Numbered from the stretch's first letter, positions 8,661 through 17,724 are shown. The stretch is 64,000 nt of DNA from Sporolactobacillus sp. Y61 (GCF_040529185.1 NZ_CP159510.1:2418001-2482000), one strand, 5' to 3'. Notes: a model not told the origin generated them from the letters alone. Numbers and translations: made by a program.

Positions 8661-9323
8661 TTGTGTACGTTACCTGTTGTTAACATCAAGAATTTGCGTT
8701 ATAAAAATATCCTTTCAATCGACCGGTTATCGATAAGTTCCGGTGTGGTTACCTGTATCATCGGGGAAAGCGGAAGTGGAAAGTCAACACTTCTGAAAAT
8801 GATCGATAACATGATCAGCCCCGAATATGGAACGATTGAGGTACTTGGAAAATCAATTGATGCATGGAACCCGATTGAACTCAGACGACGGATTGTCATG
8901 ATGTCTCAGACTCCTGTTATGTTTCCGGGAGATGTGAGGGAGAATCTCCTGATCGGCCTTAAGTTTTCAGATATGCCTCCTGTTTCAGACAGTCGCCTGA
9001 AAGAATTACTTGATATGGTCAGGTTACACAAGTCTCTGGATGACGACAGTGATTCCTTGTCGGGCGGCGAAGCACAGCGCGTATCCCTGGCAAGAATTTT
9101 GCTGATTAATCCCCCGATCCTTCTGCTTGATGAACCATCATCAGCCCTGGATGAAGAGACAACTGCCTTTGTTCTGCAAAAGGTCGTCGATCATGTGAAA
9201 GCCAGTAAGAGTACGTTGATTATGGTGACTCATTCTTCCGCAGTCGTCCGGGAATTTGCTGAACAGGTCATTGAAATTGAAAATGGGCACGTGATTAAGG
9301 AAGGTGGAACAGTTGAACGGTAA
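8661..9323 (+). CDS. fetA: ABC transporter ATP-binding protein, FetA/YbbL-like
   Basis: A 220-residue ATPase with Walker A GESGSGKST (about residues 34-42), Q-loop MMSQTPV, signature LSGGEAQRVSLAR and Walker B ILLLDEPSSALDE, followed by the H-loop His in MVTHSS. Its partner is the permease immediately downstream, which resembles FetB, giving a pair of the FetAB type described as an iron exporter in E. coli. The start is TTG at 8661, supported by AAAGGATGAG nine bases upstream. The two genes overlap by a few bases. The metal specificity is inferred. Confidence 0.85.
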   Translation: MCTLPVVNIKNLRYKNILSIDRLSISSGVVTCIIGESGSGKSTLLKMIDNMISPEYGTIEVLGKSIDAWNPIELRRRIVMMSQTPVMFPGDVRENLLIGLKFSDMPPVSDSRLKELLDMVRLHKSLDDDSDSLSGGEAQRVSLARILLINPPILLLDEPSSALDEETTAFVLQKVVDHVKASKSTLIMVTHSSAVVREFAEQVIEIENGHVIKEGGTVER

Positions 9324-10097
9324 TGATCTGCCGCTCTGGCAGCTTGGTTCTGCCTATGTCTTTATTATTGTACTTCTGATCATCGTCAGGATCAGAAAAA
9401 TTCCACGGGAAAAAGAAATTTTGATTGCCACAATCCGAATGACTATTCAGCTGATGATTATTGGCTATATCCTTGCATACATATTCGGTCATGCAAATCC
9501 CCTGTTTACGATCCTGATTCTGATTTTCATGCTGGTATTCGCCATCTACAATATTTACCGGCGCGTAAATGATCCGCTCGATCGGGAATTAAAGAAAAAA
9601 ATAGCACTTTCAATGAGTATCGGTGTCGTTGGCACACTGGCCTACTTCGTTCTTGTTACACTCAGTGTCTCTCCCTGGTATAATCCGAGATTTGTGATCC
9701 CAATCGGGGGATGATCATCGGTAATACAATGACAGGCGTTTCACTGGGTGTAAACACCTTACTGGATGGAATGCGCACAAAGAGAAAGATGGTTGAATCT
9801 GCTCTTATGCTCGGAGCAACGCCAAAGGAAGCCGCACGTCCGATTATCAATCAGGCCTTCGACAGCGCCATGCTTCCGACCATCAATTCGATGGTTGGCA
9901 TGGGTATTGTCTTTCTTCCAGGTATGATGACAGGACAAATTATTGCAGGTGCTTCTCCTTTGTCAGCCATCCGATATCAAATTGCCATCATGCTGGGTGT
10001 TGTCGGCGGTGCCTCGCTGACTGTTCTTCTATTTGTTCAGATCGGTTACAAAGCTTTTTTCAACGAACGCTGTCAACTGAAAGAGCGTTTGAAATAA
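9313..10097 (+). pseudogene. fetB: FetB/YbbM-like ABC transporter permease, frameshifted
   Basis: Two adjacent frames together make one FetB permease. The first (to 9714) ends ...FVIPIGG and the second (from 9711) begins MIIGNTMTGVSLG, which in FetB is one continuous stretch. The break is at a run of five Gs (9706-9710); a sixth G would restore a single protein of about 260 residues with several membrane helices. As written, the stop and restart overlap as ATGA. The start is TTG at 9313 with AAGGAAGGTG before it; an alternative GTG at 9304 is too close to that site. Missing base call, real mutation and coupled split gene are all possible; the first is favoured. Confidence 0.8.
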
Positions 10098-10131
10098 GCA
10101 AGAGTTGAAGTAAAAATATACCGATTATCAT

Positions 10132-10164
10132 CAAGTCGCGGGCAACGCCAGCGGCTTGTTTTTC
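10132..10164 (+). terminator. Intrinsic terminator after fetB
   Basis: CAAGTCGC pairs with GCGGCTTG (one G-T pair) across an eleven-base loop, followed by TTTTTC. It lies about 35 bases after the fetB stop and closes the DUF915-fetA-fetB unit. Confidence 0.8.
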
Positions 10165-10235
10165 TTTGCAAAAAACATAAAAAAAACGGTGGTCAGAAAA
10201 CCGGAATTGATGTGAGCCCCAAAAGTTGGACACAG

Positions 10236-10834
10236 TTTTAAGCTGCTTGCTCAGGGATTTAGCCATCGGCATATTGCTTCGAGCTGCGGATGTTCGAAGA
10301 ATACCGTTGGCAGTGTCCTGAGGCGGGCTGGAGAGAAAGGAGTCTCATGGCCACTGGATAAGGAAATGGATAATCCTGAACTTCAGAGTATTCTTTTTCC
10401 TGAAAAGCATCGATCTGAGATGAGACGTCCACCGGACTGTAACTATCTCCACCAGGAAATGGCTCGAAGCGGAGTGACCCTGTCATTACTTTGGCATGAA
10501 TATGTAGAAACGTGCAGACAAAACAAGGAGATCCCTTACAGTTATCGGCAATTCTGTCGTTTTTACAACAGCTATGTGATAAAGACCAAAGCAACCATGA
10601 GAATTAAAAGACAGCCTGGTGAAGCCATGGAAGTGGATTGGGCAGGTCAAACTGCTTCAATTCAGGATTCATCACCGGACAGACCATTCCTGCTTACGTT
10701 TTCATATCTGTGTTACCTTGTAGTCAATATGCTTACGTCGAGGCATTTCTATCCATGGATACACCAAGCTGGATAACCGCTCATATCCATGCCCTGCAGT
10801 TTTTCGGTGGGGTTCCCCGAATGATTATTCGGAC
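10236..10834 (+). pseudogene. istA: IS21-family IstA transposase remnant, truncated and frameshifted
   Basis: The reading frame opens directly out of the IS3 end with FKLLAQGFSHRHIA and SKNTVGSVL, the N-terminal helix-turn-helix of IstA, so the natural start codon is lost. It continues through RQPGEAMEVDWAGQT, the start of the DDE domain. Near 10720 the frame shifts; the next frame supplies VEAFLSMDTPSWITAHIHAL and FFGGVPRMII, typical IstA sequence. It is cut off after that point by an unrelated fragment. No istB partner is present, so the element is dead. Confidence 0.8.
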
Positions 10835-10837
10835 GTG

Positions 10838-11088
10838 CGGACGTTTTTCTGGACCAACACCGCGAACAGGAGGACGACCAGGCCCTGGGTGAGCTGTTCT
10901 ACCTCATGGTCGATGAACTCACCGATATCACCTTTACCGAAGCGATCCGACAACTCATCGACTTATTCCAGGAGGCCTTCGAGAATGAACCCGTTTTGTC
11001 TGAGAAAGCCATGGATCAAATTATGGAAAGGTTTCTGAAAAAACTGCCGTCCAACTATCAGAAACAGCTGACCAAAGTGGCAGCCTGA
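10838..11088 (+). pseudogene. C-terminal fragment of another transposase
   Basis: This open frame reads ADVFLDQHREQEDDQALGEL and ends ...KKLPSNYQKQLTKVAA with a stop at 11088. There is no start codon, and it joins the IstA remnant out of frame. The pattern ELTDITFTEAIRQLIDLF followed by MERFLKKLP resembles the helical tail of some IS4- or ISL-type transposases, but the family is uncertain. It looks like the 3' end of an element whose remainder was deleted. Confidence 0.45.
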
Positions 11089-11158
11089 GCTAATTTATCC
11101 AGGAAGAACATAGAACCAGCGAGAAATAGGGCCACTTTTCTATCCTTCAAGTTGTAGT

Positions 11159-11204
11159 TAAATAATATGAATCATCTGAGCTTGATTCAGGTGGGGATTA
11201 TTTA
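11159..11204. repeat. Nested palindrome within the IS mosaic
   Basis: An outer arm TAAATAAT/ATTATTTA encloses an inner arm TGAATCA/TGATTCA. It lies between the transposase fragment on the plus strand and the orfB remnant on the minus strand. It could be an old IS end or a terminator. Confidence 0.55.
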
Positions 11205-11228
11205 TGCAAGGTGTCGATTATTTGACGC

Positions 11229-11740
11229 TTACTCAGAATAGAGATCCATAATGGGTTCAAGATAGAGCCGTTCTTTGATGGTTTGGTGACCCCATCGAAA
11301 TTCCGATACATCAGCGAACAGTTTCTGGTAAGGACGATCGGTCATAAACCGGCGTTTCAGGTGATTCTTAGCGATCTTACCAACGGTCCCCTCATAAGAA
11401 TTGTATTTACGGATCCGTTTGGTGTACGCCATCGACTGAAGGCCTTCTGCTCTCATGATGCGTTGAACCTTTTTGTGATTCACCGTGAAATGGCGGCTGT
11501 TCAGGTCCAGAATCACACGCCGATAGCCATAATCCGGATTATCCAGTTTCACATTCATAATTTCGGCAGTGATTCGCCCCTCACTCATCTTCATCCTGTT
11601 GTTTGCGATAGAGCTGGTAGTAGTACACACTCTTAGACAGCTTCACCACCTGCAGAATATGGGTCAGAGAGTAGTTCTGCCTTAGCTCCGTAACGATTTG
11701 CGTTTGTTCCGCTCGCGTTGCGCTCTCTAGTGAACTAAGG
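11229..11740 (-). pseudogene. IS3-family OrfB (integrase-type transposase), truncated and degenerate
   Basis: The main open piece (11229-11630) contains LDNPDYGYRRV, NHKKVQRIMRAEGL, FMTDRPYQKLFADVSEFRW and LEPIMDLYS, the first half of an IS150-like DDE integrase domain. Upstream, 11631-11740 still encodes recognisable OrfB sequence (LRQNYSLTHILQVVKLSKSV) but with a frame break. After DLYS the frame hits a stop, and the catalytic C-terminal half is absent. Confidence 0.75.
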
Positions 11741-11752
11741 TATCTAGTTTTT

Positions 11753-12241
11753 TTAAGTATTCATTCTCAATCCGAAAAGCTCATTTTCCAATTCAAGATC
11801 CTTGAGCCGCTGCGCGTCAGACTGAAGCGGATTTTTGGCCTTGTCGTTCTTACTGGCTGTACGGTCCAGGTGCTTATGTTTCCCCATTGGCGGGCGTCCT
11901 CGCTTATTTTTTAGTCCATCCACACCCCCTTGTTTCAAACCGTCGATCCCATTGATAGATCGTAAACGGTGAAGAGATATTGAAATGAAGAGCTGTACTT
12001 TGAGTGGTGAATGGTTCTCCCTCATTCGTTGTAATACTTTCAGCTTAAAATTGCAGGTATATTCCGGCCGTTGATCACAACTTTTAATTCCTGCCATACC
12101 TTTTGCCTGATAGCGATGCACCCAGCTTAAAACGGTTTTATCAGATGGAATATGACACTTATAACACAATGAGGCACATCCCATCCCTTCGAAATACTCA
12201 CCAAACACTTTCACCTTAAAATCAATGGAATACTTGGTCAT
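11753..12241 (-). pseudogene. IS3-family OrfA (helix-turn-helix protein) of the degenerate element
   Basis: A 162-residue OrfA starting MTKYSIDFKVKVFGEYFEGM with two helix-turn-helix segments (CHIPSDKTVLSWVHRYQAKG in the first) and a C-terminal coiled stretch LKDLELENELFGLR. GRPPMGKHK matches the linker in IS150-type OrfA. It is open but its OrfB partner is destroyed, so it cannot support transposition alone. It begins 50 bases inside the IS end at 12291. Confidence 0.75.
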
Positions 12242-12375
12242 TGTAAAGCCCCCTGAAGTTGAATTTTGTTGTCCAACTTCAGGGGGTCAGTTCAAATTTT
12301 CGGATTTCCGTCACCGCATAAAGAGCATAAAAGACAAATCTGACTTTTGACGATCAGATCAATGCACTTTTTGGA

Positions 12376-12870
12376 TTATATCTGTTTTTCGAAGTGTAAT
12401 CGTTTATTGACAGCATAGAAAACAGCTGTCCCAACCAGCATGACAATGGCTTCGCCAGCCGCAAGCGTCAGCCAGTTGAGAAGAAAAGGAACATTTTCTG
12501 TCACACCGGCCAATGTCAGTTCCCATGCAATAATGCACATCGTGACGGAAAATACAGCCGTATTGATCAGCATTCTCGCTACCACGTTCTTCACCCTGCT
12601 AATCAAAAGGATTGAGATCAGAAGAGCCACAACGGATTGCCCGGTACCAAATATCAGATCATATGGAAGCAGAGGCGAAAAGAATAGATTAGCCATAAAT
12701 ACGCCGACGACAATACCGATAAAATACTTCTTATTAAATGCGATCAGGTGATTCAGCATTTCCGGGAGTCGCAGCTGAAGTGCATAAAAAGCAACCGGCT
12801 GGACAGCAAAAGTGAGAACAATATACACAGCTGCTACCAGCGCATTAATTGCAATAAATCTGATTTTCAT
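12376..12870 (-). CDS. queT: QueT family transporter (queuosine precursor uptake)
   Basis: A small integral membrane protein (164 residues) with about five hydrophobic helices and the family motifs FAVQPVAFYALQLRLPEML and LIFGTGQSVVALL. QueT is the presumed substrate-binding subunit of an ECF-type transporter for preQ1 or a related queuosine precursor. The assignment is supported by a preQ1 riboswitch directly in front of the gene, whose aptamer runs into the ribosome binding site. An ECF energizing module is not encoded nearby and is probably shared and elsewhere. Confidence 0.9.
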   Translation of the reverse strand: MKIRFIAINALVAAVYIVLTFAVQPVAFYALQLRLPEMLNHLIAFNKKYFIGIVVGVFMANLFFSPLLPYDLIFGTGQSVVALLISILLISRVKNVVARMLINTAVFSVTMCIIAWELTLAGVTENVPFLLNWLTLAAGEAIVMLVGTAVFYAVNKRLHFEKQI

Positions 12871-12878
12871 TTATTAAT

Positions 12879-12922
12879 CCCTCCTTAGTTTTTTGATAAA
12901 CGTGGGATGGTTTCGAACCACG
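12879..12922 (-). ncRNA. preQ1-I riboswitch controlling queT
   Basis: On the minus strand, CGTGG (12918-12922) pairs with CCACG (12901-12905) to form P1, closing a loop with the sequence TTCGAAACCATC. The A-rich tail ATCAAAAAACTAAGGAGG follows. This is the class I preQ1 layout: hairpin, A-rich linker, and a CTAAGGAGG tail that both closes the pseudoknot and contains the Shine-Dalgarno sequence. Ligand binding would therefore hide the queT ribosome binding site. A GGGC..GCCC palindrome just upstream may form a competing structure. Confidence 0.85.
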
Positions 12923-13064
12923 TGGGCATGCGCCCAAACCACTTCATTTTAATACAGTTTTAAAAAAAGTCAATGTAGAAAAACGTGCTAAATAACAAGT
13001 CGCGAGGCCCCGCCGGAGGATTATTTTCCCTGCCCCTTTTTCCACAAAAAATCTTTCTTAAAGC

Positions 13065-13100
13065 ACAAAAAAACAGCCTGTTCCCGAATGGTACAGGCCG
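13065..13100 (-). terminator. Intrinsic terminator of the YugP-like protease gene
   Basis: On the minus strand CGGCCTGT pairs with ACAGGCTG, followed by TTTTTTT. It lies about 16 bases after the stop codon at 13116. Confidence 0.8.
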
Positions 13101-13115
13101 TTTCACAATCATCAT

Positions 13116-13799
13116 TTAGTTTTCGCGATTATTTGCCAGGAAAATCATAAGAATGAAACGGATAAGTTCCATCGCAGAGACAAGTGCTGCGGCTACATAA
13201 GTCATTGCTGCAGCGGACAGAACTTTCTTAGCCCCTCTCCGTTCATCTTCCTGTATGATTCCGAGTGACACAACCTGTTTTAAAGCCCTGCCAGAGGCAT
13301 CAAATTCTACAGGCAGTGTGACCAGCTGAAACAAGACAGCAGCAGCGAAGAAAATCACGCCAAGTGTAGCGAGTTGCATAGCTCCGAACAGGAACCCGGC
13401 GATAATCAGAAAATAGGATAGATTGGATCCCAGATTTGCAACCGGAACCAAAGCTGATCTCACGCGCATAAAGGTGTAATCATTTGCATCCTGAATGGCA
13501 TGCCCGACTTCATGAGCGGCGACTGCAGTCCCGGAAATTGTTGCGCTGTGATAAATGTCGCTTGACAGATTGACTGATTTATCACGGGGATCATAATGGT
13601 CGGTCAGTGTTCCCTGAACTTCTCTGACAGTGACATCATACAACCCGTTTTCATCCAGAATTTTTCTTGCTGTTCGCGCACCGGTAAGTCCGGTCGAATT
13701 ACTTACCTGTGCGAAACGGCTGTACGTTGATTTGACACGCATCTGCGCCCACAAAGGGATTAGCAGCAAGATGGCCATGTAAATTAGATATTGTAGCAT
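13116..13799 (-). CDS. Membrane zinc metallopeptidase, YugP-like
   Basis: A 227-residue membrane protease with a zinc motif HEVGHAIQD (about residues 95-103), one N-terminal helix and hydrophobic helices after residue 120. The YugP-like neutral zinc metallopeptidase family is widespread in Firmicutes; its function is unknown. ATG at 13799 is chosen because GGAGG lies seven bases upstream; the ATG at 13805 would overlap that site. In B. subtilis yugP is not next to ypjB, so this position is a local arrangement. Confidence 0.85.
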   Translation of the reverse strand: MLQYLIYMAILLLIPLWAQMRVKSTYSRFAQVSNSTGLTGARTARKILDENGLYDVTVREVQGTLTDHYDPRDKSVNLSSDIYHSATISGTAVAAHEVGHAIQDANDYTFMRVRSALVPVANLGSNLSYFLIIAGFLFGAMQLATLGVIFFAAAVLFQLVTLPVEFDASGRALKQVVSLGIIQEDERRGAKKVLSAAAMTYVAAALVSAMELIRFILMIFLANNREN

Positions 13800-13885
13800 G
13801 CACATTCCTCCAAGCTCTCTATAAAGTCAATTTTAGTCAGACTTTGCTGTTTTGTCAAAAACTTTTCGTTTAATGTTTAAAAAGT

Positions 13886-14671
13886 TCATCTCTTCTGTCT
13901 ACGTACCACTGTTGCATGATACTTTCTCCAGGATACGTAAGTAAGAACAGCAATCAGGGCTCCTCCGGAAACGAAAACCAATAGATCAGATCCGGGATTT
14001 TCAGGCAGGCTTTCTTCACGAGTAAAAATCTGATTTAAATCTTTTTCAACTTCCGATACTTTAGCAAGCCATTCCTTCTTACTGATGTTTGACGATGTCT
14101 CCTGCGACAGTTGGGCAATATGTTCATCTGTCGTCATCAGCTTATCATTCGTGCTGTCAATGTAAAGTGAAGGATAAACTGAGTCATAAACATTTAGAAA
14201 TTGATTAAATTCTTTGCGGATAACCGCCGGATCCCGGTCATTTTCTACCGCTTCTTTTATCGTGTTCATAAGCTGTGCTATCCGTGGATACATGTTTTTC
14301 CATAATGGATCACTGTTCGAGATAGAAGCATCAGTACCCAGCCGTAACGCCAGTGCCGCTTCTTCAGCTTCCTTATTATTTACGTCACTCCGAAGAAGAA
14401 GTTTCAGACGGCTGGACAGGGTCTCAAGAACCCGTCGCTCGTCTTCAGCAAATTGCTGCCTTTTATCGGCAAGTGCCACATGATACTGATCGAGTAAATT
14501 TTTCGATATCCTGTTTTGGTTTGCGGCGGTATATTGATAGATACGATCCGACAGCACGATCAGTTCTGCGTTATCCGTCTTCTTCTGTTTTTCATCAGGA
14601 ATATAAAATCCGGAAATGAATATCAGAAACAGTATCAGGCAAAACAGAAAAGCTGTCTGTTCAGATTTCAT
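13886..14671 (-). CDS. ypjB: Sporulation protein YpjB
   Basis: A membrane protein of about 261 residues with an N-terminal signal or anchor helix (residues 5-24), a long extracytoplasmic helical region and a C-terminal helix (about 230-250) ending in a basic tail. It matches the YpjB family. In B. subtilis ypjB follows qcrABC and ypjA and is expressed in sporulation; here those genes are missing and ypjB follows ypiB. ATG at 14671 (MKSEQTAF) has GGGGAGGA at eight bases; the upstream frame to 14701 lacks a site. Confidence 0.8.
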   Translation of the reverse strand: MKSEQTAFLFCLILFLIFISGFYIPDEKQKKTDNAELIVLSDRIYQYTAANQNRISKNLLDQYHVALADKRQQFAEDERRVLETLSSRLKLLLRSDVNNKEAEEAALALRLGTDASISNSDPLWKNMYPRIAQLMNTIKEAVENDRDPAVIRKEFNQFLNVYDSVYPSLYIDSTNDKLMTTDEHIAQLSQETSSNISKKEWLAKVSEVEKDLNQIFTREESLPENPGSDLLVFVSGGALIAVLTYVSWRKYHATVVRRQKR

Positions 14672-14795
14672 AACCTGTCCTCCCCTGGAATCCTTGTACA
14701 ACTATATGAGAAGACAGGAGCAAGTAGACCGAACGACAGCTGTGCACCATATTGTATACGCTTACATCAGATGATATAATAAATAATTGTCCGGC

Positions 14796-15341
14796 TCAGT
14801 GTTTATGTTTTTTCAGAGTTTGAAGCTTAGCTGTAAGGTGATAAAACCCTTCTTTATCACCCTGATCAAGTGTCTCATTAATTGCTTTATATAATCTTTT
14901 CTCAGCGCAGGCTTTTTCAGCAGCTCCTGCGACGTGTTCGGCAGCTTCTCCATATTTCTCATGAACTGATTGATGAACGCCCGGGGTATCCTCCAGCACG
15001 TCAATATATTCCGGCAATCCATGTATGGATCGACATTCCATTCTGATAAACACGGCCTCTTCCTGATTCAGTCTCAAATCATGGAATGTCTTTTCCGGAT
15101 CGTGGGTAATAACATGGTGCTTAACATAAGTAAAAATTTCACCAGTTGGGTTGTCAGTAGAAATAGTGATCGTTCTGTTACAACCTGCCAGATTATCCGA
15201 AAAATGTATCAGTTCAAGTAATTGATCATGACCTGCTACATAATTGAGCAGCCAGATCGTTTCCCTGTTTTTTACCACTTTTTGATCCAGCAACCACTTT
15301 ATAAACGTCTTCTTCTGAGTTACCGATACGATCTGATTCAT
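14796..15341 (-). CDS. ypiB: UPF0302 protein YpiB (ReoY-like)
   Basis: This protein of about 181 residues has the UPF0302 N-terminal domain (QKKTFIKWLLDQKVVKNRET) and a C-terminal IDEAL-like helix (INETLDQGDKEGFYHLTAKL). In Listeria the homologue ReoY controls ClpCP-dependent turnover of the cell wall enzyme MurA; the same role here is inferred. ATG at 15341 has AGAGGGGAT upstream. The open frame reaches 15419 but that part overlaps the end of ypiA, so the shorter start is preferred. Confidence 0.85.
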   Translation of the reverse strand: MNQIVSVTQKKTFIKWLLDQKVVKNRETIWLLNYVAGHDQLLELIHFSDNLAGCNRTITISTDNPTGEIFTYVKHHVITHDPEKTFHDLRLNQEEAVFIRMECRSIHGLPEYIDVLEDTPGVHQSVHEKYGEAAEHVAGAAEKACAEKRLYKAINETLDQGDKEGFYHLTAKLQTLKKHKH

Positions 15342-15405
15342 TTGATCATCCCCTCTGATTGTCTCGCAAAGTGACAGAAAGATCTGATACAAATTTATTC
15401 GCCCT

Positions 15406-16662
15406 TTACAATGAATCATCCTGCTTCAGTCGCTCGATAAAATCGGCCAGTTCCTGATTTTCAGGATTTAATCTGACAGATTTTTCAAGAGCCTGCAATC
15501 CTTCCCTCCTTTTTCCCATATCTCTCAGATAGCCACCGTATTCTTCCAGAAATTCGGGATTATTGGAAAAAGAATCAGCACTCAACTGGTAGTATTTCCA
15601 TGCCTTCTTCAGTTCATCAGTTTTGTTATATGCCGTTGCAAGAAACCAGATCAACATGGGATCGTCCGGTTCCTGTTTGCCAAGAAGTTCAATAATTCCG
15701 TCGTAATCCTCATCCTGAGACTTTAATTCAACAAGTCTGGTCAGTGCCTCAACATTTTCCGGATCCAGCTCATACCACTTTTTAAAAAATTCGCCAGCTT
15801 TATCCCGCTGATGAACCTTTATGGAAAGTTCCCCTGCTTCCCGGTATAACCGGTCATTGTATTGATCAAACTGAAGGCCTGCTTCTGTAATTTTCAGAGC
15901 CTTGTCGAGTTGACCTTCGTGTTCATAAGAATGGGCGAGAACCGGATAGAGTGTGCTGTATCCCGGATCCAGACCTCTCAGTTCTTCAAGCGCTTTTATC
16001 GCTGTTTTATCATGATGAATTTTAGCAGCCGTTACACCGTATCCAAAAAGACCGTCCAGTGTTTTTTCCTTTTTCAGCCCCTTTCGATAGGCTTTCAGGG
16101 CCCTTTCAAACTCGCCGTAAAGGCTGAGTGCCTCTGCCAGTTTCAAGGATACATTCTGATCAGCAAGCTTCGGTTCGTTTTGTACTTTTTCAAGATAAAG
16201 GACCGCTTTTCCGGCATCGCCGATGGACAGGTAAAATTCTCCAAGGGCAAAAAGCAGAACCGGTTCATGGGGTGCTATTTTGAGTGCACCAATGAGTTTA
16301 TTCTCGGCAACCTCATCCAATCCTTCCTGCTGGTACAAATCAGCAAGCATCATCTGAGCGCTCAGGTAATTTTCGTCCAGTGGATGAATTTTTGACAGGT
16401 ACTCGATGGCACGGTCTTCTTTATTCTGATCGATAAGTAAATCCGATATCTGCAAGAGAAGATCGCTGTCATTCGGATATCTTCCGAGCAGCATGCTGTA
16501 AACCTTTAATGCCTCATCCTGAAAGCCATAATCATGAAAGATGGCCGCGGCTCCATATAAAGTGTCATCATCTCCATGCTGAATCAGTTCACGAAGGACT
16601 TTTAATCCTTCGTCAGTCTGTCCGCTCTCCAGCAAAGCGTTTGCTGTTTCCAATTTATTCAT
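15406..16662 (-). CDS. ypiA: Tetratricopeptide-repeat protein YpiA
   Basis: A 418-residue protein made almost entirely of TPR helices, for example EALKVYSMLLGRYPNDSDLL, AGKAVLYLEKVQNEPKLAD and GLQALEKSVRLNPENQELAD. It has no signal peptide and should be cytoplasmic. In B. subtilis ypiA sits after aroE and before ypiB; here it comes straight after the trp operon, because hisC, tyrA and aroE are absent. In Firmicutes the YpiA and YpiB families act with the MurA degradation pathway, so the pair may be functionally linked. Confidence 0.85.
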   Translation of the reverse strand: MNKLETANALLESGQTDEGLKVLRELIQHGDDDTLYGAAAIFHDYGFQDEALKVYSMLLGRYPNDSDLLLQISDLLIDQNKEDRAIEYLSKIHPLDENYLSAQMMLADLYQQEGLDEVAENKLIGALKIAPHEPVLLFALGEFYLSIGDAGKAVLYLEKVQNEPKLADQNVSLKLAEALSLYGEFERALKAYRKGLKKEKTLDGLFGYGVTAAKIHHDKTAIKALEELRGLDPGYSTLYPVLAHSYEHEGQLDKALKITEAGLQFDQYNDRLYREAGELSIKVHQRDKAGEFFKKWYELDPENVEALTRLVELKSQDEDYDGIIELLGKQEPDDPMLIWFLATAYNKTDELKKAWKYYQLSADSFSNNPEFLEEYGGYLRDMGKRREGLQALEKSVRLNPENQELADFIERLKQDDSL

Positions 16663-16835
16663 TGATCCTGAACCCCCTGCGCGTCAGCCTGGACACATGT
16701 TCTCCTACTATCATATTAGTCAATGACAGGCCGGACATCAAGAAGTGAGCCCTGTAAATCGAGAAGAATTTCCGAACTTCATATGTTCACAGGAACCGTT
16801 TATACAGTGCGATCCAGGTACAGACTGAAATAACA

Positions 16836-16868
16836 GGAAAAGCAGCCTCACGTGTACAAGGCTGCTTA
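16836..16868 (-). terminator. Intrinsic terminator of the trp operon
   Basis: On the minus strand AGCAGCCT pairs exactly with AGGCTGCT across a ten-base loop and is followed by TTTCC. It lies about 28 bases after the trpA stop. Confidence 0.8.
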
Positions 16869-16893
16869 GAAATTTTTAAATGATCGGCCGTTT

Positions 16894-17724
16894 TCAAACG
16901 GTCCTTCTGCCCGCAACTTGTTCTGCTGCCGGCAGCGTATCCTGCAGATAATGTTTAATCTCATCCAGAGCTTCCTTGCGGTTTTCGCTGCGCAGCCCAT
17001 CTGCTCTTTTCTCTATCTGAGATACAATAGCGCTGCCGACGATGAACCCATCGGCATAATTTCTGAGTTCATCGACCTGAGCCCTGGAGGAAATGCCGAA
17101 TCCTACGGCAATGGGAAGGCTGGAAGCTGCCCGGACACGTTCCAGAAAGGGAAAGATATCGGGGTGAAAGTGGCTGCGTACCCCGGTCACACCAAGGGAT
17201 GAAACACAATAAATAAATCCCTGTGCAGCCTGGCAGATGGCAGTCAGACGCTGATCCGATGTCGTTGGGGCGACGAGTGAAATCAGGCTTATTTGGTGTA
17301 CCCGGCACTGTTCCGACAGTTCATGGCTTTCTTCAAACGGAAGATCTGGTACAAGCAATCCATCAACCCCGTTCTCTTTTGCTTCATGAAAGAACGTTTC
17401 AGTACCCAGCTGAAGCAGAGGATTGACGTAAGTAAAGATAATGACCGGAATCTTCACTCCGCTTTCACGCATCCGTTTAACAAGACGCAAAGCCTTTAGC
17501 AGGGTCATGTGATTCTCCAGTGCCCGTCTGGATGCCCACTGAATCACGGGTCCGTCAGCCAGCGGATCTGAATAGGGTATACCAAGTTCCAATGCACTTG
17601 CCCCGAAATCCTGAAGCACAGAAGCCAGATCCACTGTGGCTTCCGCATTCGGATCACCGGTTGTAATAAATGGTATAAACATCATGCCTCTTTCTTTATT
17701 CACATATTCGTTCATACGGCTCAT
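16894..17724 (-). CDS. trpA: Tryptophan synthase alpha subunit TrpA
   Basis: Splits indole-3-glycerol phosphate and passes indole to TrpB. The 276-residue TIM barrel has the catalytic Glu46 in [15 protein letters not shown] and Asp57, plus the phosphate-binding GFGISS motif near residue 212. Its start overlaps the trpB stop as ATGA, so the two subunits are translationally coupled and made in equal amounts. It is the last gene of the operon and is followed by a terminator. Confidence 0.96.
   Translation of the reverse strand: MSRMNEYVNKERGMMFIPFITTGDPNAEATVDLASVLQDFGASALELGIPYSDPLADGPVIQWASRRALENHMTLLKALRLVKRMRESGVKIPVIIFTYVNPLLQLGTETFFHEAKENGVDGLLVPDLPFEESHELSEQCRVHQISLISLVAPTTSDQRLTAICQAAQGFIYCVSSLGVTGVRSHFHPDIFPFLERVRAASSLPIAVGFGISSRAQVDELRNYADGFIVGSAIVSQIEKRADGLRSENRKEALDEIKHYLQDTLPAAEQVAGRRTV

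Larger units (their letters stand above)
10208..12291. mobile_element. Mosaic of degenerate insertion sequences inside an IS3-type (IS150-like) element
   Basis: The outer edges are the two ends of an IS3-family element lying on the minus strand. TGATGTGAGCCCCAAAAG begins at 10208 and matches the right end of the IS3 derivative at 43426; TGAACTGACCCCCTGAAG reads inward from 12291 on the minus strand. Between them are orfA, a broken orfB missing its 3' third, and, in its place, plus-strand fragments of an IS21 istA and of another transposase. AATT flanks both edges and may be the target duplication. Confidence 0.7.

Noticed and set aside
10208..12291. Reading the IS mosaic as a CRISPR array or defence island
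   Set aside because: All protein pieces are transposase fragments and the repeats are IS ends; there is no regular repeat-spacer pattern.
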